Positions 58,488-64,000 of a DNA stretch of 64,000 nt are shown piece by piece (the first letter of the stretch is position 1; the number at the start of each line of letters is the position of its first letter). Under the pieces are notes generated by a model. It was not told where the DNA came from. It did not search any database and saw only the letters and a list, made by a program, of their open reading frames with translations. The position numbers were made by a program, and so were the translations under genes. The stretch is from Paraburkholderia phosphatilytica (lineage in GTDB: Bacteria; Pseudomonadota; Gammaproteobacteria; Burkholderiales; Burkholderiaceae), in the NCBI RefSeq assembly GCF_003443895.1, contig NZ_QQOA01000006.1, positions 186,001 to 250,000 on the forward strand, in the 5' to 3' direction.

Positions 58488-59146
58488 ACAGTCTGCTCGA
58501 ACAATGGAAAGGCTGGTTGCCCGACCTGCTGGACGGCTATCGGCTTTCGCTGGAAGTGGCCGGCGTGAGTCTCGCCGTCGGCATTCCGTTGGGGCTCGTG
58601 CTGGCGCTGATGGTGTCGGCGCGCTCGCGCTCCATCCGCACGTGCGCGCTGATTTTCGTGGAAGTGGGTCGCGGCGCGCCCGCGCTGATCCTGCTGCAGT
58701 TCTGCTATTTCGGCTTGCCGGCCGCGGGCTTGACGCTCACGTCGTTCGCATCGGCCTGCGTTGCGCTGGCGTGCTGCACGGGCGCCTATACGAGCGAGAT
58801 GATTCGCGCCGGCTTCGACGCCGTGCCGTATGGGCAGAAAGAAGCGGCGCTGGTGATCGGGCTCAACGGCGTCGATGCACTGCGTTTCGTGATCATCCCG
58901 CAAGGCATGCGCGTCGCGTTGCCGTCGCTGCTCGGGTTTTCGATTTTGATGCTTCAGGCTACTTCGTTGTGCTTCACGATTGCGCTGCCGGAGCTGGTCA
59001 GCAAGGCGTCGAATATCGGGTCGTCCACATTCGAGTACATGCCCGTGCTGATTCTCGCCGGTCTGCTGTTCGCCGTTATCTGTGTTCCATCGACGTTCGC
59101 GGTGTCTGCGCTCGAACGCAGGCTGGGACGGCACGCGGTTCGATAG
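58484..59146 (+). CDS. Polar amino-acid ABC transporter permease 2
   Basis: This 220-residue HisQ/GlnP-type permease has EAA region TGAYTSEMIRAGFDAVPYGQKEAALVIGL and five transmembrane helices. Its EAA loop differs from permease 1, so the pair forms a heterodimeric channel. It overlaps permease 1 by four bases and precedes the receptor by 60 bases. Confidence 0.93.
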   Translation: MNSLLEQWKGWLPDLLDGYRLSLEVAGVSLAVGIPLGLVLALMVSARSRSIRTCALIFVEVGRGAPALILLQFCYFGLPAAGLTLTSFASACVALACCTGAYTSEMIRAGFDAVPYGQKEAALVIGLNGVDALRFVIIPQGMRVALPSLLGFSILMLQATSLCFTIALPELVSKASNIGSSTFEYMPVLILAGLLFAVICVPSTFAVSALERRLGRHAVR

Positions 59147-59206
59147 CACGTCGATACGTTTCTCTCGCAAGTGCCCACCATCGTCTCTGCCACAAGAGGA
59201 TAGACC

Positions 59207-60046
59207 ATGAAACTGTCGTTGAAACGTATTGCCGTACTGTGTTCCGCCGTGTCGCTGACGGCTGTTGCAGCAACCGCGCAGGCGGCGGGCAGCTGCACGC
59301 CGGCACACAAGTTTTCCACCATCAAGCCGGGCACGCTGTCCGTTGCGACCTGGGAGTTCCCGCCTTACTCGATTCCCGTGAGCCCAAGCGAAGTCAATGG
59401 CGTGGATGGCGACATCCTCCGGCTCATCGCGGCGAAGGAGTGCCTGACGCTTTCGTTCGCGAACGTGGATGCAGCCGCCGTGATCCAGTCGGTGGTGTCG
59501 GGTAAGGCCGACATCGGGATGGGCGACTGGTATCGCACCGCGGACCGCGCGAAGGTGCTCGGCCTGAGCGCGCCGATGTATCTCGACCAGATGGGCGTGA
59601 TCTCGGGCCAGGGCAACGCCACGATCGCGAGCATGCAGGGCAAGCGCGTCGGCGCGGTGGCGGGCTACCTGTGGACCAGCGACCTGCAGAAGGTGTTCGG
59701 CAGCAGCCTGACCATCTACCCGAACCCGGTGGCGATGGCGCAGGATCTTGCCGCGGGGCGTATCGATATCGGCACGGATAGCTACGCGGTCGCGGTCTAC
59801 GATCAGAAGAAGGGCGGCTACAAGGCGATGAAGATCGACGTGGTCAAACCCGATCAACGCGTGCCCGCATCCATCCAGCCGGGCCAGACCGCGTTCCCGT
59901 TCACGAAGACGAATCAGGCGCTGGGCGATGCGCTGTCCGCCGACATCGAGGCACTCCACCAATCCGGCGACATCTCGCGCATCCTGAAGGCACACGGGCT
60001 GGATCCGAACGCGGCGAACGTCGGCACACCCAGACTGGTTCAATGA
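59207..60046 (+). CDS. Periplasmic amino-acid-type ABC substrate-binding protein
   Basis: This 279-residue SBP_bac_3-family receptor has signal peptide MKLSLKRIAVLCSAVSLTAV, cleavage near AQA-AG, binding-fold motifs LSVATWEFPPYSIPV and DGDILRLIA, and ADIGMGDWYRTADRAK near the ligand pocket. The arginine-aspartate ligand pair of amino-acid receptors appears as R in YRTADR and D in DIGTDSYAVAV. With the two permeases and ATPase it completes an importer. Ligand unknown; an N-methylated amino acid, betaine or onium compound is inferred from the neighbouring enzymes. Confidence 0.92.
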   Translation: MKLSLKRIAVLCSAVSLTAVAATAQAAGSCTPAHKFSTIKPGTLSVATWEFPPYSIPVSPSEVNGVDGDILRLIAAKECLTLSFANVDAAAVIQSVVSGKADIGMGDWYRTADRAKVLGLSAPMYLDQMGVISGQGNATIASMQGKRVGAVAGYLWTSDLQKVFGSSLTIYPNPVAMAQDLAAGRIDIGTDSYAVAVYDQKKGGYKAMKIDVVKPDQRVPASIQPGQTAFPFTKTNQALGDALSADIEALHQSGDISRILKAHGLDPNAANVGTPRLVQ

Positions 60047-60066
60047 CATCGAGCGGGTAGGGCCCC

Positions 60067-61062
60067 ATGCGCGAGCAGCCGTCGCTCCGGTCTCAAGGCA
60101 GGTCGTTGTCCTCGTTGGGTCCGATCGGCTCGATGATTGCCGCGACCGGGCTGTGGGCGGTCTCGCTGATCGCGCCGCTGATACTCGCCACGTACACGCC
60201 GGTTGAAATCACGGCCGGCCGCTATCTGTTCTTCGGCGCGATTTCAGCGGTGATTCTCGTCGCGCGGTTTCGCCATCGGCGGCTGGGCGCGCGGCGTTGG
60301 GCGCGCGCTGCGTTCTACGGACTGGCGGGCAACCTCGCCGTGTCGGTGCTGGTCAGCTTCGCGGTTCAGAGTACCGGCGCGGAGGTCGTCATTCCAATCA
60401 TCGGGCTGTTGCCGATCTGCGTGTCCGTTGCGGGAAGCCGGCATCTGCCTGCTTCGACATGGCGGCGTCTGTTCGTTCCGTTCGTGCTCGTCACCGTAGG
60501 TCTCGTGCTCGTGCTGACGGTGCAGTCCACCGCATCCGGCCGCGATGCGCGGCTCGCGTGGCCCGGCGCCGCCGCAGCGGTGGCGGCCGTGGCCCTCTGG
60601 ACCTGGTATGCGCTTTCGAACGCGCGCTTTCTGCGAGACAACCCGACCGTCACGAGTTCGCACTGGTCATGCGCAGTCGGCGTCGCGACCTTGGTGTTCT
60701 GTCTTGCGATCGTCGTGACGCATCGCTTCGCGAACCGTGATGCGTTCCTGCTGCACGCAGGTCAGACCGGTCAGGCGTGGCCGCTTTTCGTGCTGGTCAC
60801 GATGATTCTCGGCGTGGGAACCTCGTTTCTTGCCACGGCATTTTTCAATCGCGCTTCGCTCGCGTTGCCGATGGGACTCGTGGGGCAGCTCATCATCCTC
60901 GAGACAGTCTTCAGCATTGTGTACGTGTGTCTCTACGAGCACACCACGCCGCCGCTCGTTCAGGCGGCGGGCATGGTGCTCGCGCTGGCCGGCATCTGGC
61001 TCTCCGCGAGGGAACTGCTAAAGGAGTCCGTCGAATGCGGCCACGGGTTCGACGCAGGGTAG
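60067..61062 (+). CDS. EamA-family (DMT) exporter
   Basis: This 331-residue, ten-helix drug/metabolite transporter has two EamA repeats (about 20-150 and 170-320). It follows the receptor gene by 20 bases and likely belongs to the same transcript. Its last 45 bases overlap the convergent ctlX-like gene. It could export a by-product or overflow product of the pathway. Confidence 0.88.
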   Translation: MREQPSLRSQGRSLSSLGPIGSMIAATGLWAVSLIAPLILATYTPVEITAGRYLFFGAISAVILVARFRHRRLGARRWARAAFYGLAGNLAVSVLVSFAVQSTGAEVVIPIIGLLPICVSVAGSRHLPASTWRRLFVPFVLVTVGLVLVLTVQSTASGRDARLAWPGAAAAVAAVALWTWYALSNARFLRDNPTVTSSHWSCAVGVATLVFCLAIVVTHRFANRDAFLLHAGQTGQAWPLFVLVTMILGVGTSFLATAFFNRASLALPMGLVGQLIILETVFSIVYVCLYEHTTPPLVQAAGMVLALAGIWLSARELLKESVECGHGFDAG

Positions 61063-62013
61063 CGATGGCAGTAGCGGCCGTTCACGCCGCGCGAGATGAA
61101 TGCCCGCGAGCATGCATCGCACCGAGCCACCCGCCAGTTCGATCGTCGGCACGTCGAGCGGCAGCAGTTGCGCGCTGCGTTCGATCAGCTTGCGCTGACG
61201 CAGCGTGAGACTGTCGAACGCGCGTCGCGACAGTGCGAGAACCCGCCCATCGCGCCCGGATAGCTCGAGCGCGTTGCCCGCGAAACTCGCGATCTGCGCG
61301 GCGTCCAGTGCAATTACGCTGCGGCCGCTATCCGTGAGCCGCTGACGAATTTCATCGCGCCGACGCGCGTCGCTGATCAGATCGAACCCGACCAGCGCGA
61401 ACGCGGTCGCGATGCTCATCATCACGTTCGTGTGATAGACCGGACGGCCGTTCTCGTCGGCGGTATCGAAACACATCGGCTCGAAATTGAAGTGCGTGCA
61501 GAACCGTTCGAGCGCCACCGGATTCGCGCGGCGCGAGCGCGCGGTGTAAGCGATGCGGGCGACGTGATCGAGCACCATCGCGCCCGTGCCTTCCAGAAAG
61601 ATATCGTCGTGCTCCAGCCCGGAATAGTCGATCACGTCCTGCACGCGGTACTCGGACTTGAGCAGGTCGACGATATCGGTGCGCCGTTCGCGCCGGCGAT
61701 TCGCGTTGTGCATCGGATACAGCGCGACGTGTCCGCCTGCATGCGTCGAGAACCAGTTGTTCGGAAACGCGGAGTCGGGCGTGTTGTGCGCGCCATCGTC
61801 GTCGAACAGATGAACGCGCACGCCGGCTGCCGATAGCGCTTCCGCCGCGGCGGTGACTTCGTCGCGGGCAGCGATGGCCAGCTCGCGCCGCTGCGCATCG
61901 CTGCTCGCGTTGCCCGTGCGTTGAAATGCGTTGTCGCCCGCGGTGTCGGGGTTTGGAAAGAAGCGGTGCGGCCGCACCATGACAACGGCCGCAGGAGCCT
62001 GAATGGACAGCAT
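61018..62013 (-). CDS. ctlX: Citrulline hydrolase / arginine-deiminase-family protein (CtlX-like)
   Basis: This 331-residue guanidino-group-modifying enzyme fold has MVRPHRFFPNPDTAGDNAFQ at the N-terminus, DDDGAHNTPDSAFPNNWFSTH, and the catalytic Cys near the end (GSVRCMLAGIHL). The CtlX type converts citrulline to ornithine, CO2 and ammonia. It lies downstream of ornithine cyclodeaminase on the same strand (42 bases apart), matching a citrulline-to-proline route. Start at 62013 is preferred; an upstream GTG at 62043 is possible. No strong ribosome-binding site. Confidence 0.82.
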   Translation of the reverse strand: MLSIQAPAAVVMVRPHRFFPNPDTAGDNAFQRTGNASSDAQRRELAIAARDEVTAAAEALSAAGVRVHLFDDDGAHNTPDSAFPNNWFSTHAGGHVALYPMHNANRRRERRTDIVDLLKSEYRVQDVIDYSGLEHDDIFLEGTGAMVLDHVARIAYTARSRRANPVALERFCTHFNFEPMCFDTADENGRPVYHTNVMMSIATAFALVGFDLISDARRRDEIRQRLTDSGRSVIALDAAQIASFAGNALELSGRDGRVLALSRRAFDSLTLRQRKLIERSAQLLPLDVPTIELAGGSVRCMLAGIHLARRERPLLPSLPCVEPVAAFDGLL

Positions 62014-62055
62014 GGTCGTCGATGTGAAAGAAGAGAGGCTCACGAAGGTCCGGTT

Positions 62056-63135
62056 TTAACGGGCGAAGGCCATCTCGGCGACCGCTGCATCGCGTGCATC
62101 GCTGGCGTGTTCGCGCGATTCGCCAATCAGCGCAAACAGGTTCTTCGGATCCGTCGCGGGCGGAATCAGCGAAATGTCCACGCCGGCATCATGCTGTTGC
62201 GCGAGCGCATACAGGTAACGCAACGCCGAATAGTCTTCGAGCGCGAAGCCGACCGAATCGAATACCGTGATCTGCGATGCGCTTTCACGCCCTGCCGCTT
62301 CGCCTCGCAACACCCGCCAGAGTTCGACCACCGGAAAATCCGCAGGCAACTGCTGAATGTCGCCTTCGATACGCGTTTGCGGTTCGTATTCGACGAACAC
62401 GCGGCTCGCGCGCAGCACGTCCGCGTGCAGTTCCGTCTTGCCGGGACAATCGCCGCCGACGGCGTTCAGATGCATGCCCGGCTCGATCATTTCCGGCGTG
62501 ACGATGGTCGCGTAGGCCTTGTCGGCTGTCACCGTCGTCACGATATCGGCGCCGCGCACGGCCTCGGCCACGGACGCGGCGCGGGTGACCTGAAGCGCGG
62601 GCATCGAAGAGGACAGATTGCGGATCAGCTTGTCGGTCGCGTGTTCGTCGATATCGAACACGCGAATGTGATCGATGCCGAGTTGCGTGTGGAATGCGAT
62701 TGCCTGGAATTCGCTTTGTGCGCCGTTGCCGATCAGCGCCATCGTGCGCGAATCGGGGCGGGCCAGCGCGCGGGCTGCAAGTGCCGATGTGGCGGCGGTA
62801 CGCAGCGCTGTGGTGAGCGTGAGTTCGGCGAGCAGGAGCGGATAGCCGGTGTCGACGTCGGCGAGCGCGCCGAACGCCATCACCGTGTGAATGCCGCGCT
62901 CTGCGTTAACCGGATGGCCGTTCACGTACTTGAAGCCGAACAGGCGCGCATCGGCGATCGGCATCAGCTCGATCACCCCTTCCGGCGAATGACAGGCGAC
63001 GCGCGGCGATTTGTCGAAGTCGTTCCATCGAAGGTAGTCGGCGCGCAGCGTATCGACGAGCTCGCGCAGGAAGCGCGCGACGCCGCTGCGCGCGATCAGC
63101 TGGCTGGTGGCGGGAACATCGAGGAAGCGGGTCAT
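62056..63135 (-). CDS. Ornithine cyclodeaminase
   Basis: This 359-residue enzyme has substrate lysine in FGFKYVNGHP, catalytic Asp in NAVGGDCPGKTELH and nucleotide motif MALIGNGAQSEFQAIAF. These hallmark residues support true ornithine cyclodeaminase, making proline and ammonia from ornithine with bound NAD+. It leads the ocd-ctlX operon and is divergent from an Lrp-type regulator. It is clearly distinct from the mu-crystallin-like paralogue at 55440. Confidence 0.92.
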   Translation of the reverse strand: MTRFLDVPATSQLIARSGVARFLRELVDTLRADYLRWNDFDKSPRVACHSPEGVIELMPIADARLFGFKYVNGHPVNAERGIHTVMAFGALADVDTGYPLLLAELTLTTALRTAATSALAARALARPDSRTMALIGNGAQSEFQAIAFHTQLGIDHIRVFDIDEHATDKLIRNLSSSMPALQVTRAASVAEAVRGADIVTTVTADKAYATIVTPEMIEPGMHLNAVGGDCPGKTELHADVLRASRVFVEYEPQTRIEGDIQQLPADFPVVELWRVLRGEAAGRESASQITVFDSVGFALEDYSALRYLYALAQQHDAGVDISLIPPATDPKNLFALIGESREHASDARDAAVAEMAFAR

Positions 63136-63362
63136 GGTCTGTCTCCTGGGTAGGCCGCGGCGCGATCAGCCGCTTGATGGAGTCATTATTCCGGCGAGCC
63201 CGGGCAACAGAAAGACAGCAGGATGAGCAAAAGTATCTATAAAATGGGCAAAATGTCAGGGCCTACTGGCGATCTGCTCGAAGTACACGCTTTCGCTAAC
63301 GAAAAGCACTTGCCGCCGGGGTCTGGCGGCTTCGTCAAGATGCTCAGGGGAGGGCAGTCAGC

Positions 63363-63794
63363 ATGATCAATCTGGACGACGTCGACCGTCAGCTCATCGC
63401 GCTGCTGCGCGACAACGCGCGCGCATCCGTCGTGACGCTCGCGAAGGCGCTGAGAGTGGCGCGCGCGACGGTCCAGAATCGCTTGACGCGGCTCGAACAG
63501 AATGGCGTGATCGTCGGCTATACGGTGCGGTTGAAACCGGCCGTCGAGAAGCATCGCATTCGCGCGCTGATGTCGATCGCGGTGGAAGGCAGCCGGGCCG
63601 GCGAGATCGTGAAGGCGCTGCGCGGCCATCCGAACGTCGCGACGATCCACAGCACGAACGGACGTTGGGACCTGGTGGCGGAACTGCAGGCGGATTCGCT
63701 GGAGAACTTCGATCGCGTGCTGGCGGCGATCCGTTTGATCGACGGCATCACCAACACGGAAACCAGCATTCTGCTGTCGACGCACAAGGCTTGA
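63363..63794 (+). CDS. Lrp/AsnC-family transcriptional regulator
   Basis: This 143-residue protein has an N-terminal helix-turn-helix (LDDVDRQLIALLRDNARASVVTLAKALRVARATVQNRLTRLE) and a RAM ligand-binding domain (ALMSIAVEGSRAGEIVKALRG; ATIHSTNGRWDLVAELQ). Start at 63363 follows AGGGGAGGG. It is divergent from the ocd-ctlX operon and is the probable local regulator, sensing an amino acid such as ornithine, citrulline or proline. Confidence 0.92.
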   Translation: MINLDDVDRQLIALLRDNARASVVTLAKALRVARATVQNRLTRLEQNGVIVGYTVRLKPAVEKHRIRALMSIAVEGSRAGEIVKALRGHPNVATIHSTNGRWDLVAELQADSLENFDRVLAAIRLIDGITNTETSILLSTHKA

Positions 63795-63842
63795 GCGTCG
63801 ACCACGACATTCATACGACGTACCTGAATCCGCTCGCGCTGT

Positions 63843-64000
63843 TCAACCAGCGTTCGAAACGCGCGCCGGATTGGGCACGTATTCGTAGTCCCGCGTGTTG
63901 ACATGCGAGAGCCGGTACTCGACCGGCTGCTCGTGATACGAGTAAGCAATCCGCTCGATTTCCAGCACCGGCGCACCCGCGGCGAGCCCGAGCAACGTGC
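63843..64000 (-). CDS. GntR-family regulator, UTRA domain C-terminus (runs off the window)
   Basis: The reverse strand is open from the window end to a TGA at 63843 (51 residues visible). The sequence LGLAAGAPVLEIERIAYSY, then YEYVPNPARVSNAG, matches the end of the UTRA ligand-binding domain of HutC/FarR-type GntR regulators. The DNA-binding half lies outside the window. Convergent with the Lrp gene. Confidence 0.82.
   Translation of the reverse strand, partial: TLLGLAAGAPVLEIERIAYSYHEQPVEYRLSHVNTRDYEYVPNPARVSNAG

Overview
The window looks like a GC-rich betaproteobacterial chromosome of the Burkholderia/Paraburkholderia type. This rests on codon usage, an Omp38-like trimeric porin, DUF4148 and DUF3331-type small proteins, a bo3 quinol oxidase operon and a formaldehyde-detoxification operon. 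I see no rRNA, tRNA, insertion sequence, prophage or CRISPR array. All calls come from reading the sequence and from remembered family features; no database search was run.

Layout. 1-3.2 kb: a LacI-type regulator (cut by the window edge) is divergent from a desaturase/Rieske/periplasmic-receptor set resembling rhizopine mocD-mocE-mocB; the gap holds three matching operator-like palindromes and a good promoter. 3.2-7 kb: a NarL-type regulator and a 7TM sensor kinase, split by an opposite-strand small gene. 7.1-9.4 kb: a MazEF-type toxin-antitoxin pair and a rhomboid protease. 9.4-12 kb: an 897-residue protein ending in an apparent ADP-ribosyltransferase domain. 12-17.4 kb: TAXI-type receptor, exonuclease III, OmpR-type regulator, two LysE exporters and a small zinc-ribbon-like protein. 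17.9-21.1 kb: two overlapping tandem amino acid:[carrier protein] ligase genes and a convergent acyltransferase. 21.2-26.4 kb: small hypothetical proteins, a porin, a phosphorylation-deficient regulator, a small lipoprotein and a DUF4148 protein.

26.5-32.7 kb is respiratory: an isolated NuoM-like subunit and cyoABCD. 33-38.3 kb: flavin oxidoreductase, hypothetical protein, a mini-operon of a 52-residue membrane protein with DUF190 proteins, and an M20 deacylase. 38.4-40.7 kb: katG. 40.7-47.8 kb: LysE exporter, DUF3331 protein, an oxidoreductase/SDR pair divergent from a LysR regulator, a frameshifted AraC regulator, a lipoprotein and a ProC-like reductase. 47.8-50.9 kb: the formaldehyde operon frmR-adhC-gfa-fghA, with two 17-bp FrmR/RcnR-type sites upstream of frmR.

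50.9-61 kb is the most interesting metabolic island. A TetR regulator is divergent from a dimethylglycine/N-methylproline demethylase-like flavoprotein. This is followed by an M24 protein that keeps the full metal and catalytic set of the DMSP lyase DddP, an ornithine cyclodeaminase/mu-crystallin-type reductase, a MarR regulator, a complete polar amino-acid ABC transporter and an EamA exporter. I infer import and breakdown of an N-methylated or sulfonium (onium) compound. 61-63.8 kb: citrulline hydrolase (ctlX-like) and ornithine cyclodeaminase with a divergent Lrp/AsnC regulator, a short route from citrulline through ornithine to proline. The right edge cuts a GntR/UTRA regulator.
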